Of a stretch of 34,014 nt of DNA, positions 16,247 through 24,933 are shown piece by piece. The stretch's first letter is position 1. Each line of letters begins with the position of its first letter. The DNA is taken from positions 1-34,014 of the forward strand of contig CAMLWN010000009.1 in NCBI GenBank assembly GCA_946490195.1. The letters run 5' to 3'. Under the pieces are notes generated by a model that saw only the letters and a program-made list of their open reading frames with translations, did no database searches and was not told where the DNA came from. The stretch comes from an uncultured Mycoplasmatota bacterium. Its GTDB lineage: Bacteria > Bacillota_I > Bacilli_A > RF39 > UBA660. The translations under genes and the position numbers were made by a program.

Positions 16247-18367
16247 CTATTCTTTAATAAGTGATAGTTGAACTTTTTCTTTTTCTAAATCAATTCCACA
16301 AACATAGACAGTTACAATATCTCCAACACTTAAAATATCATTAGGATTTTTAACAAAATTTTTACTCATTTTAGAAATATGTACTAATCCATCATCATGT
16401 AACCCGATATCAATAAAAGCTCCAAAGCTCGTAACATTACGAACGGTACCTTTAAGTTCCATTCCTTCTTTTAAATCGTGAATGGTAAGTACATCACTTT
16501 TTAAAACAATATCATCTAACTTATCTCGGTAATCTTGGCCTGGATGTTTTAATTCTTCTAAAATATCTTCTATAGTATAAACGTCTGCATCTAATTCTTT
16601 GGCAAGTTTAGAAGCATTAGCTTTACTTAAAGCTTCATTAAATTCTTGAGTTCCTAAATTTTTCAAATCCAACTGTAAAGATAATAAAACTTTTCTAGCA
16701 AGTTCATAACTTTCTGGATGAATTCTAGTCCTATCTAAAAGATTTTCTCCATCAATTACTCGTAAAAAACCAATAGATTGTTCATAAACTTTATCTGTAA
16801 AACCTGCAAGTTTCTTAACTTCTTCTCTTGAAGTAAAAGTCTTCTTTTCACGAAACTTCAAAATACTATCAATAGTTTTTTTCGTTAAACCAGAAATATA
16901 ACTTAAAATACTTGCACTAGCTGTATTAATATTTACACCAATTTCATTAACAATCTTAGAAACAGTAAATCCCAAAGCTTCTGAAAGTTCTTTTTGATTC
17001 ACATCATGTTGATATTCTCCAACCCCGATACTTTTTGGATCAATTTTAACTAACTCAGATAATGGATCTTGTACTCTTCGTCCAATCGAAATGGCACTTC
17101 TTTTTTCAACTGTTAAATCAGGAAACTCTTTAATAGCTAAAGGACTAGCTGAATAAACAGAAGCACCAGCTTCACTAACTAAATTGTACAAAACACCTGT
17201 CCCTTTAATAGAATCTGCAACAAAAGCTTCACTTTCTCTTGAAGCAGTACCATTTCCAATAGCAATAATTTGTACACCATACTTTTGAATTAAAGAAGTT
17301 AAAATTTCTTTACTCTTTTCTTTTTCATTTTTAGGTTCATGAGGATAAATCGTAGCGATTTCCAAAACATTACCATAAGGATTTAAAACAGCCAATTTAC
17401 ATCCTGTACGAAAAGCAGGATCAAAACCTAAGACCACTTTATCTTTAACTGGTTTAATCATAAGTAAATGCTCTAAATTATCTTGGAAAGTTAAAATTGC
17501 TTTTTTCTCGGCCATTTCCGTTAAATCCGCACGTATTTCTCTTTCAACACTAGGATATATCAAACGTTTTAAAGCATCCTCAATTGCACTTTCTACTTCC
17601 GAAACCACAAAAGAATCTTGATTCTTAATAATTTTACTTTTTAAATACTCCAAAATTTTCTCTTTATCAAAATCTAGAGAAACAGACAAAACCTTTTCTT
17701 CTTCTCCTCGATTCATAGCTAAAATTCGATAATGCTTAGCGTATTTAATTTTTTCTTCAAAATCATAATACATTTGATAAACTTTTTTTTCATCAACAGC
17801 ATTTTTCTTTACTTTACTAACAATAGTTCCATTATTCCAAATTTCTTTTTTAATAAATTTTCGATAATAAGCATTATCACTTATCCACTCAGCAATAATG
17901 TATTTTGCTCCTTCAATAGCTTTTTCTACTCCACATTCAAATCCACTTGCTAACTTTTCCATCGTTCCATTTACAGGAAAACTCATCATTTTTTTAGCTA
18001 ACGGTTCAAGTCCCATTTTAATAGCTTCACTAGCCTTAGTTTTTTTCTTTTCTTTAAATGGTCGATATAAATCCTCTACATCACTTAATTTTTCACAAGC
18101 TAAAATAGAAGCTCTTAATTCATCTGTCATCAAATCTTTTTCTTCAATTAACCTGATAACATCTTCTTTTCTTTTAAGTAAATTTTCTAAATATGTATAT
18201 TCTTTTTCAATACTTCTTATTTGCTCTTCATCTAATGAGCCTGTTGCTTCTTTTCTATAACGAGCAATAAAAGGAATTGTTGCCCCTTCACTAAGTAAGT
18301 TTAAAACCGCTTCTACTTGAGAAACTTTAATTCCTAAATTTTTTGCTAAAACTTCTTTATTATCCAT
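16247..18367 (-). CDS. tex: Tex family RNA-binding transcription accessory protein
   Basis: 706 aa, full length for the family. It has the Tex N-terminal helical region with IPFIARYRKEATGSLDE (about 31-47), the RNase H-like YqgF domain with VLGFDPAFRTGCKLAV (about 317-332), helix-hairpin-helix motifs (NINTASASILSYISGL and AGFTDKVYEQSIGFLRV) and an S1 RNA-binding domain at about 640-706 (GTVRNVTSFGAFIDIG). Tex binds nucleic acids and affects transcription and toxin or stress gene expression in several bacteria. The role here is inferred from the family. A TATAAT box lies upstream and a perfect terminator follows. Confidence 0.95.
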   Translation of the reverse strand: MDNKEVLAKNLGIKVSQVEAVLNLLSEGATIPFIARYRKEATGSLDEEQIRSIEKEYTYLENLLKRKEDVIRLIEEKDLMTDELRASILACEKLSDVEDLYRPFKEKKKTKASEAIKMGLEPLAKKMMSFPVNGTMEKLASGFECGVEKAIEGAKYIIAEWISDNAYYRKFIKKEIWNNGTIVSKVKKNAVDEKKVYQMYYDFEEKIKYAKHYRILAMNRGEEEKVLSVSLDFDKEKILEYLKSKIIKNQDSFVVSEVESAIEDALKRLIYPSVEREIRADLTEMAEKKAILTFQDNLEHLLMIKPVKDKVVLGFDPAFRTGCKLAVLNPYGNVLEIATIYPHEPKNEKEKSKEILTSLIQKYGVQIIAIGNGTASRESEAFVADSIKGTGVLYNLVSEAGASVYSASPLAIKEFPDLTVEKRSAISIGRRVQDPLSELVKIDPKSIGVGEYQHDVNQKELSEALGFTVSKIVNEIGVNINTASASILSYISGLTKKTIDSILKFREKKTFTSREEVKKLAGFTDKVYEQSIGFLRVIDGENLLDRTRIHPESYELARKVLLSLQLDLKNLGTQEFNEALSKANASKLAKELDADVYTIEDILEELKHPGQDYRDKLDDIVLKSDVLTIHDLKEGMELKGTVRNVTSFGAFIDIGLHDDGLVHISKMSKNFVKNPNDILSVGDIVTVYVCGIDLEKEKVQLSLIKE

Positions 18368-18412
18368 ACTTTCACTCTTTCTAACATGCCAATCAATTAT
18401 ATCACAGAAAAA

Positions 18413-20194
18413 TTATTTTTTCCGAACAATTTCACGAATTTTTTGAAATTTTTCCTTATCTTTATCTTTAAAAAAAGCCAAACAACTTTCTAAATAATAA
18501 GAAAACAATTTCTTCTTTCTAACATCATCACTATTAGATATTTCTTTTTTAGAGTTTTGAAGATCTTTAATAAGAAATCTACGAAGTACAGAATAAAAAG
18601 TCGCATTAGGTGAATAATCCATTTCGAACATACAACGAAAATCATTTTGAAGTAAATATTCCATTTCTTTATTTTTAAAAAACATATAATACCAAACAAG
18701 CACTTGTTCACCATTTTTCAGAAGAATATTTAAAAAGTTTTTCTCTATATATTGCCATAAAGAAGCAATTTGTTCTTCTTTTAAAAATTCATACTGTTCT
18801 TCAAAATTAACTATTTTTCCCAATTCTTGAACAAATTCATCTTTAGAAATCTTATCAAGAACAAACGAAATCAAAGAAAATAAAAGTTTTTGAAATTGTC
18901 CCGCATCAGGAAGTTCAATTTCTTCTTCATCAAGTACTTGAATAATACCATTTGTAGATAAAGAAAGCGAAGAGAAAAAATCATCCCTATTTATCTGATA
19001 GTTCACCATACGATGTAAAGCAAATTCTTTTTCTTTATTTACATCTCCATTAGGAAGTAAATCTAAAAACGTAAACGGAAAATAATTCACGTCTGGAGCA
19101 TAAACAATTCTTAAATAATTTTGAAATTCTATCAAATCTACAGTTTGATAAATAGCTTTTTCTTGTTCAAGCAAATTTTTTAAAATATTCTGATAAAATG
19201 TTTTATTCTCATGTTCATTTTTCATTTTACAAGCCATAATTCTTTCATAGACATGTAAAATACGAACACTAAGTTCTTCCAACTCTAAAAATACTTTATG
19301 ATACGAAAGAATATCCGTATAAGAATATTTTACATCCATCAAAAAACCATTCTGATAATACTCAAAACTATTTAAATCAAATTCTTGAACAACATCATCT
19401 TGCTCACCTTCATATTCTAATAATCCAACCTTATATTTTAATAAAATACCATTTGCTTCATGAAAATATTTTTCATATACATCAGCAAGATCTAATGAAA
19501 AAAAATAAGCTTGTAATTCATTCCATAGATTAGACAAACAAGATTTAGGAAAATTTTTCAAACAAGATTCAAATAACAATAACAATTCTCCATGCTCTTC
19601 TTTTTTAATATCATATCGAACTAATTTTTTATATAATTTTTTTAAAACATCTATTTCCATTTCAAAAGCTTTTTCAGAATCTGCAAAAACAGATATTTCT
19701 TGATAAGCATTTGCCTTTACAAAAGAAGAAAATAGTTCTTTTAAATTTAATGTCATATCTAAGTATGTTTTACTAACTTGATATTCCCAATTTTTAAACC
19801 CCAAAAAAGCTTCAATATACTCTTTAAAATACGAAATATTTCTAACAGACAAAGCTTCTTTAAAATTTAATGCACTAAAAGCCTGACATTCAAAAAACTC
19901 CCAAACAGTTTGTAATGAAGAAAATGTAAGTAATACATCACAAGATAAATTTTGATGAGTAATAATATTTGCTAACAAAAAATCATCATAATCAAAACCA
20001 GCATTTTTTTCAATCTTTTCAGCAACAGATTGCAAAACAGCATAATTTTTTTCAAAGTAACTCAAAATATTTTCCTTTTGTTGAATCAAATCTTCTAAAA
20101 CCAATTTATAACATTCTTTATTTTCATTTTCATATAACTTTTGAACTTTTAAAATTTGTTCCCATATATCAAATAGTTTATAAACATTCTCCAT
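18413..20194 (-). CDS. Large helical protein of unknown function
   Basis: 593 aa, no recognised family. Composition is rich in Leu, Glu, Lys and Phe, predicted almost wholly helical, with no signal peptide or membrane segment, so it is likely cytoplasmic. No nucleotide-binding, zinc-finger or catalytic motif is visible. One less charged patch (about 362-385) contains RIVYAPDVNYFPFTFLDLL, which could be a structured core. It has a GGGGGA ribosome site, TATAAT at 20221-20216 and TTGTTT 17 bases further up. It is transcribed toward tex with 45 bases between them. It resembles the N-terminal half of the 22970-24871 protein only in composition; I see no alignable segment. Confidence 0.8.
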   Translation of the reverse strand: MENVYKLFDIWEQILKVQKLYENENKECYKLVLEDLIQQKENILSYFEKNYAVLQSVAEKIEKNAGFDYDDFLLANIITHQNLSCDVLLTFSSLQTVWEFFECQAFSALNFKEALSVRNISYFKEYIEAFLGFKNWEYQVSKTYLDMTLNLKELFSSFVKANAYQEISVFADSEKAFEMEIDVLKKLYKKLVRYDIKKEEHGELLLLFESCLKNFPKSCLSNLWNELQAYFFSLDLADVYEKYFHEANGILLKYKVGLLEYEGEQDDVVQEFDLNSFEYYQNGFLMDVKYSYTDILSYHKVFLELEELSVRILHVYERIMACKMKNEHENKTFYQNILKNLLEQEKAIYQTVDLIEFQNYLRIVYAPDVNYFPFTFLDLLPNGDVNKEKEFALHRMVNYQINRDDFFSSLSLSTNGIIQVLDEEEIELPDAGQFQKLLFSLISFVLDKISKDEFVQELGKIVNFEEQYEFLKEEQIASLWQYIEKNFLNILLKNGEQVLVWYYMFFKNKEMEYLLQNDFRCMFEMDYSPNATFYSVLRRFLIKDLQNSKKEISNSDDVRKKKLFSYYLESCLAFFKDKDKEKFQKIREIVRKK

Positions 20195-20252
20195 AGTATT
20201 CCCCCGAATAATTCTATTATAAAAGTGAACAAATCAAAAAACAAGAAAAAAA

Positions 20253-20270
20253 TTCTTACAAAAGTAAGAA
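20253..20270 (-). terminator. Terminator of the lgt-surface protein operon
   Basis: TTCTTAC/GTAAGAA stem (seven pairs) with an AAAA loop. On the minus strand it is followed by TTTTTTTCTTG. It lies 12 bases after the stop of the 438-aa surface protein. Confidence 0.8.
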
Positions 20271-20281
20271 CTTAAATAAAA

Positions 20282-21598
20282 TTATAAACTCAATTGATAT
20301 GGATTACCTTGAGACCCATCTCCCCCACTTATTTTAACATTAGAGGATAGATATAAAGCAGGAGAAACAGCACATTCAGAATTCGGATAACTAGCATTTA
20401 CTTCTCCATTACTACTCACATAAAACACGGCCAAACCATCATAACGGGAAAGTGTATTCAATGTCCATTGAGCATGAATATTATCGTATAACCAGTTGTT
20501 ATTATAACAATCATCATAGTTATTCCAATCAAATAAATATGCATTTAAGCATGTATTTCTATCTATATTACTTCCTCCACTTGTTGCGTAGCCATAATCA
20601 GATGGATACATAAGTCCTATTTTTCCTGTCTGCATTGATAATCTTTCTCTTTCATAAAAATCACCTGCCGTTACACTAGCATAATCTCCACGCCCTCCGG
20701 AACTCCATTTAGCAATGCTTATCATTTCTTGATATGAATTTTGTATACTGTTTAAATAAGTTCCATTTAGTTCTTCTTGTAAACTTGCTGTTGCCCAATC
20801 GTTAACGTTATTAGTATCCCATGCCATTGCTTCACTATAAGATTCATCTCTAATGATTTCTAATCTGGTTTCTCTATTTCCTGTTCCATCATCGATATTA
20901 TTAAATACACCTATTATTCTCCATAACTCGTTATTGAAGGATACATAATTATTTGGATTGGCTCCAACATATCTTAAATTGTTATCTGCTGTTCCATCAA
21001 ACTTTAATTCGTCCGTTTCTCCTTTAGCTAATATAGTTTCTGCACCAGTCGGAACTTTACATTCCCCTAGTTCTCCTATAATGGTTCCACTAAAACTTTT
21101 TCCCATATCTGCTGTCTGGTCTTCTTCTGTATTTTGATAGGTTACAGTTAATGTAAATGTATCTGTTGTACTAGCTTGAATTCTTGTTCCTTCTAATAAC
21201 ATCGTAGTTCCACTAGTTGTTGCGGGAAATTGAGCATTTCCTACTAATACTGTTCCATCGCTTTTTTCAAGTTTTACTCGTAAATCTTTTTGATTTACAA
21301 ATGTATTCGTTGTATTATTCCATAATAAATTATAACATACATCTATGTTATTTGGATTTTGAACAGTAAAAGTATACGTAACACTATCTCCTGGTATCAT
21401 ATTGCTACTTACGACATTCGCCGATTCACTGATAATCAAATTTTGTAATGTATTCGTTTGACCTTGGGACTGATTATTCTCTGTATTTCCTGTTCCTTCT
21501 ACCCTTGATGTAAAATAAGAATACGTTCCTTGATAGGTCAAAGAAATCATAATGACTAAAGCTGATATGATAACTACAAACATTCTTTTTTGTTTCAT
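20282..21598 (-). CDS. Secreted TasA/SipW-like surface protein with C-terminal WRII-NPYQL domain
   Basis: 438 aa. A signal sequence (about 1-24) ends in GTYSYFTS, the sequence type seen before the cut site in SipW-processed TasA/camelysin proteins. Residues 50-180 form a beta-sandwich-like domain (PGDSVTYTFTVQNPNN...). From about 205 to the end is another domain starting ...ELWRIIGVF and ending in SPALYLSSNVKISGGDGSQGNPYQL; only the end tags WRII and NPYQL need noting. The same domain ends the decayed genes at 31949-33148 and 33191-33965. No SipW peptidase is in the window. It follows the 162-aa protein by 12 bases, in one operon with lgt. The function, perhaps matrix fibre or adhesin, is inferred. 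Confidence 0.78.
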   Translation of the reverse strand: MKQKRMFVVIISALVIMISLTYQGTYSYFTSRVEGTGNTENNQSQGQTNTLQNLIISESANVVSSNMIPGDSVTYTFTVQNPNNIDVCYNLLWNNTTNTFVNQKDLRVKLEKSDGTVLVGNAQFPATTSGTTMLLEGTRIQASTTDTFTLTVTYQNTEEDQTADMGKSFSGTIIGELGECKVPTGAETILAKGETDELKFDGTADNNLRYVGANPNNYVSFNNELWRIIGVFNNIDDGTGNRETRLEIIRDESYSEAMAWDTNNVNDWATASLQEELNGTYLNSIQNSYQEMISIAKWSSGGRGDYASVTAGDFYERERLSMQTGKIGLMYPSDYGYATSGGSNIDRNTCLNAYLFDWNNYDDCYNNNWLYDNIHAQWTLNTLSRYDGLAVFYVSSNGEVNASYPNSECAVSPALYLSSNVKISGGDGSQGNPYQLSL

Positions 21599-21610
21599 AT
21601 TTTATCCTCA

Positions 21611-22099
21611 CTATTCTATTTCTTCTAAAACTATTCTGGCCTGAACATTTTTTCCTATATCTATTTCATCAAGATTATGAACTTTTACAGTTAATACATA
21701 ATCTACGATTTCTCCAGGCTTTATTACCTCTCCATCATACATAGTTGTGGTTTCACTTGGAAATACTTCACTACTTATTTCAACACTTCTATTATCTCTA
21801 CTAAAAGAATAAGTAACTTGTTCTTTAGAATATAATTCATTGTATACTTCAATAAACTTTAATTGAAAATCTTTTGCTTCATCTGTTTCATTTTTTACCT
21901 TAATATGTAAAGAAGTTGTACTACCCTCACGAATATTAGATAAAAGTAAATTCCCCGCATTTTCATATTCTACAGTTAAACTTTCTTTTTTTATGCTCGC
22001 GTGATTAGAAAAATGATGCGAATAGGTATCATAAATTAAAATACCCACAGCTAAACCAATCAGTAAAACAAACCACAATCTCTTTCTATTTTTCTTCAT
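21611..22099 (-). CDS. Membrane-anchored protein with Ig-like/TasA-like domain
   Basis: 162 aa: basic start MKKNRKR, one membrane segment (about 8-24), then an extracytoplasmic beta-rich domain of about 125 residues (SLTVEYENAGNLLLSNIREGS; KPGEIVDYVLTVKVHN). The layout PG-E-V-DY-LTV-V-N is like the domain in the middle of the neighbouring 438-aa protein, so the pair may assemble together. The gene starts eight bases after the lgt stop and ends 12 bases before the next gene: one operon. No known family is recognised. Confidence 0.75.
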   Translation of the reverse strand: MKKNRKRLWFVLLIGLAVGILIYDTYSHHFSNHASIKKESLTVEYENAGNLLLSNIREGSTTSLHIKVKNETDEAKDFQLKFIEVYNELYSKEQVTYSFSRDNRSVEISSEVFPSETTTMYDGEVIKPGEIVDYVLTVKVHNLDEIDIGKNVQARIVLEEIE

Positions 22100-22107
22100 T
22101 TTCTACC

Positions 22108-22920
22108 TCAAAAATGAATACTTTCATGATTAGGTTCACTATACAAATCTTCAAACTTTCCTTTTCGAGATTGAATCATTAAACCAAGTATTGCAATAAT
22201 AAATAAAACAAACGAAACCATTTGAGCCACTTTAAATCCACCAAGCATTAAAGAATCTGTTCTCATAGATTCGATAAAGAATCTTCCGACACTATACCAA
22301 ATTAAATATACGCAGGTTAATCCCCCAACTTTTAAATACTTATAATGTCTTACAATAAGTAAAACAATAAAACCTAATAAACACCATAAAGATTCATACA
22401 AAAAAGTTGGATGATAATAATTTCCATTAATATACATTCCATTAATAATAAATTCTGGAATATGTAAATTCTCTAAAACAGAACGACTAACAATTCCACC
22501 ATGGGCTTCCATATTAAAGAAATTGCCCCATCTACCAATAGCTTGAGCAAGAATTACTCCAGGAACTGCCATATCAACGATTTTAAATAATCGTGCATTA
22601 TACTTATGACAATAAAGAGCCATCGTAATAAATCCAGCAATTAAACCACCATGAATGGCAAGTCCACCTTCCCAAATTTTAAAAATACTAACAGGGTCAC
22701 TTGCATACTGACTCCAATTAAAAATCACATAATATGCTCTGGCACCAATAAACCCAAATATAATGGTCCAAAAACATAAATTAAATAAAAAATCTGTAGG
22801 ATAATTATGTTTCTTACCTTCCCTTAAAAGCAAAGTAATTCCAACAATTACACCAACTAAAAGTAAAAAAGAATACCACATAATTTCAAAATTACCAATT
22901 TTAAACATAACAGGATTCAC
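22108..22920 (-). CDS. lgt: Prolipoprotein diacylglyceryl transferase
   Basis: About 270 aa with seven membrane segments. It carries the Lgt signature GRWGNFFNMEAHGG (about 129-142) containing the essential Arg and Asn, and WEGGLAIHGG (about 84-93) with the conserved His-Gly. It transfers diacylglycerol from phosphatidylglycerol to the lipobox cysteine of lipoproteins. Start choice: ribosome site GGAGG at 22931-22927 directly abuts the ATG at 22926, which is too close; a GTG at 22920 is six bases away and is preferred. It is the first gene of an operon with two surface proteins, which is unusual company for lgt. A TATAAT box lies at 22949-22944. Confidence 0.93.
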   Translation of the reverse strand: MNPVMFKIGNFEIMWYSFLLLVGVIVGITLLLREGKKHNYPTDFLFNLCFWTIIFGFIGARAYYVIFNWSQYASDPVSIFKIWEGGLAIHGGLIAGFITMALYCHKYNARLFKIVDMAVPGVILAQAIGRWGNFFNMEAHGGIVSRSVLENLHIPEFIINGMYINGNYYHPTFLYESLWCLLGFIVLLIVRHYKYLKVGGLTCVYLIWYSVGRFFIESMRTDSLMLGGFKVAQMVSFVLFIIAILGLMIQSRKGKFEDLYSEPNHESIHF

Positions 22921-22969
22921 ATGCATCCTCCATTCTATAAATGATTATAACACAAAATAGAAAATTTTT

Positions 22970-24871
22970 TTATTTTTTTAACAACAAACTTTGTTCTTCG
23001 AAAAACATATTTAAAACTTCATTTTGATGATTTAAAAAACTAGCTATTTCTTTCAAAAATAATTCATATCGATATAAGTCTGAATCTTTAGCTTTTTTAA
23101 AAAAACATTCTTGAAACATATACATATTATAATTATCAATAGCTCGTCTTAAAGGGCTGGTATTATGAGAATAATACTCTAAGCCAAGTCCAAAATGTCC
23201 TTTACATTCTGTTGAGTAATAAGCTTTAGGAAATTTTTGTTCCAATACTTTCGTTTCACTTAAATAAATATCACTTTTTCTTTCACTTCTAAGTAGTTCT
23301 CTTAATCTTCGAATATCAGAAATTTCTGTAGATGTAACTTCATGATTTCGATACAAAAATGGAAAAGAATGTTCATAAGCAATCTTTGCAAGTAAATAAT
23401 TGGCAAAAACCATTAAAGATTCTACAATTTTCTCAGCAGTTGATACACCAACAATATTGGTATTTGAAACATTTGAACTTGTTCGATTTAATAACGCATA
23501 GATTTTATCTATATGTAAATATTTTTCAAAAAAAGGTTTTAATTCACGTAAATTGTTTAAAGTAGAAACATAGGCTGGATCATCTTTTTCTGTTTCTATT
23601 ACTTCACTACAATGTTCATAAGTATCATTTTTTCCTATAAAAGCATTCTCAGCTTTAACTTCATACCTAATCATGTCAAAAGATTTTGAAGAAATATCAA
23701 CGTAAATACTAAAAACTTTTCGAACATGATTTTGACATAGATTAAAAAGATTTTTAGATAAACAGCTTGGAAACATTAAAATAGGCGGATCTGTATAAAC
23801 TGTAACACATCTTTTAGTTGCTTCTTTAAGAAGTAAACTATCCATTGAAAGATAAGCTAACGGATGAGCAATGTGAATACCTACCCGATAAAAATCATTA
23901 ATTTTTTGACAACTAAATCCATCATCTAATTCTACAGCACACTCCCCATCTACTGTATATAAAATAGGCATGCCTTTACTATAACCCATTTCTGGATGTT
24001 TAAGCACACATAATTTGCTTTCTTGTTTGACAGGAACTGAAAATTTCTTTGGCAAATTATATTGATACTTTAATTCTTTTAAAGAAGTTTCAATACTTTT
24101 ATTATGCGGTTTATCCATAAGCCAAAGTTGTTTTTCTTCAGTTAAAAATACTAACCATTTATTAATAAAATAATGGTATCTTTCTTCTTTTTCTCCCAAA
24201 AAATTTTTATTTTCTAAAAATTCTTGAAAAATATTTTCTAATTTTTGAATTTCATTTAAAAATAATCTTTCTTTTCCATGATTAAATAATATTTGTAAAA
24301 CTCGGTCATAATATATTAATTCATCTAAATAATCATAATTTTTTAAAATATGTTTCTCTAAAACGTGTAAATATTGATAAATTACATCAGATAATAAAGA
24401 AAAGGCCGTCTCATCTAAAAAATTTATTTGATGAGGCTTTTCAATAAGAATATTTTCTAATACTTCTAGATTTCGAATATGAAAAATTAAGTGTTTTAAT
24501 AGATCTAATTTTGTTTCATCATATTTGTAATCAAGAGCATTAGCAAGCTCTATCGAAAGCAAATCTAGTTTTCCCATAATTTTTTTTAAAAACTCATTTT
24601 CTTTATTTTCTAATAATAACTTACGTATTAATAATCGAAGAGATTGAAATCTTTTATATGCTTCTTCTTTATGTTTAAAAGCTTTATATTTAGCTATGAT
24701 TAAAAATGGATATACTTCAATTAAATGTTCATAAGATTTTGAAGGGTCAAAATTTTGCAATTCCATTTCATATAATTCTAAAATTGGAAAAAACTTTTCT
24801 TCAGAAGAAAGCGTTCTTAAAAATTCTTGATCGTTCTCTCGATATTTTTGAATAAGAAGACTTATATCCAT
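22970..24871 (-). CDS. Divergent RNB-family ribonuclease with a novel N-terminal half
   Basis: 633 aa. Residues about 300-580 match the RNase II/R catalytic domain: YTVDGECAVELDD at 305-317, GIHIAHP at 331-337, FANYLLAKIAYEHSFPFLYRNHE around 489-511 (the LANE...P..YR.HE motif), and GHFGLGLEYYSHNTSPLRR at 558-576. The metal-binding acids D308, D316 and D317 equal RNase II D201, D209 and D210; the fourth (D207) is Glu314. Arg575 matches catalytic R500. The cold-shock and S1 RNA-binding domains are absent. In their place are about 290 helical residues that I do not recognise. A 3'-5' exoribonuclease is likely, with an unusual way of binding RNA. Ribosome site AGGTG precedes the ATG by eight bases or so. 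Confidence 0.85.
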   Translation of the reverse strand: MDISLLIQKYRENDQEFLRTLSSEEKFFPILELYEMELQNFDPSKSYEHLIEVYPFLIIAKYKAFKHKEEAYKRFQSLRLLIRKLLLENKENEFLKKIMGKLDLLSIELANALDYKYDETKLDLLKHLIFHIRNLEVLENILIEKPHQINFLDETAFSLLSDVIYQYLHVLEKHILKNYDYLDELIYYDRVLQILFNHGKERLFLNEIQKLENIFQEFLENKNFLGEKEERYHYFINKWLVFLTEEKQLWLMDKPHNKSIETSLKELKYQYNLPKKFSVPVKQESKLCVLKHPEMGYSKGMPILYTVDGECAVELDDGFSCQKINDFYRVGIHIAHPLAYLSMDSLLLKEATKRCVTVYTDPPILMFPSCLSKNLFNLCQNHVRKVFSIYVDISSKSFDMIRYEVKAENAFIGKNDTYEHCSEVIETEKDDPAYVSTLNNLRELKPFFEKYLHIDKIYALLNRTSSNVSNTNIVGVSTAEKIVESLMVFANYLLAKIAYEHSFPFLYRNHEVTSTEISDIRRLRELLRSERKSDIYLSETKVLEQKFPKAYYSTECKGHFGLGLEYYSHNTSPLRRAIDNYNMYMFQECFFKKAKDSDLYRYELFLKEIASFLNHQNEVLNMFFEEQSLLLKK

Positions 24872-24911
24872 AGATTATCACCTATTTCTAGTATAAAAGA
24901 AAGAAGAAAAA

Positions 24912-24933
24912 AAAGATAGCCCAAACTATCTTT
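24912..24933 (-). terminator. Intrinsic terminator of uvrA
   Basis: AAAGATAG/CTATCTTT stem with a six-base loop; on the minus strand a run of eight T follows. The uvrA TAG stop is part of the stem. Confidence 0.88.
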
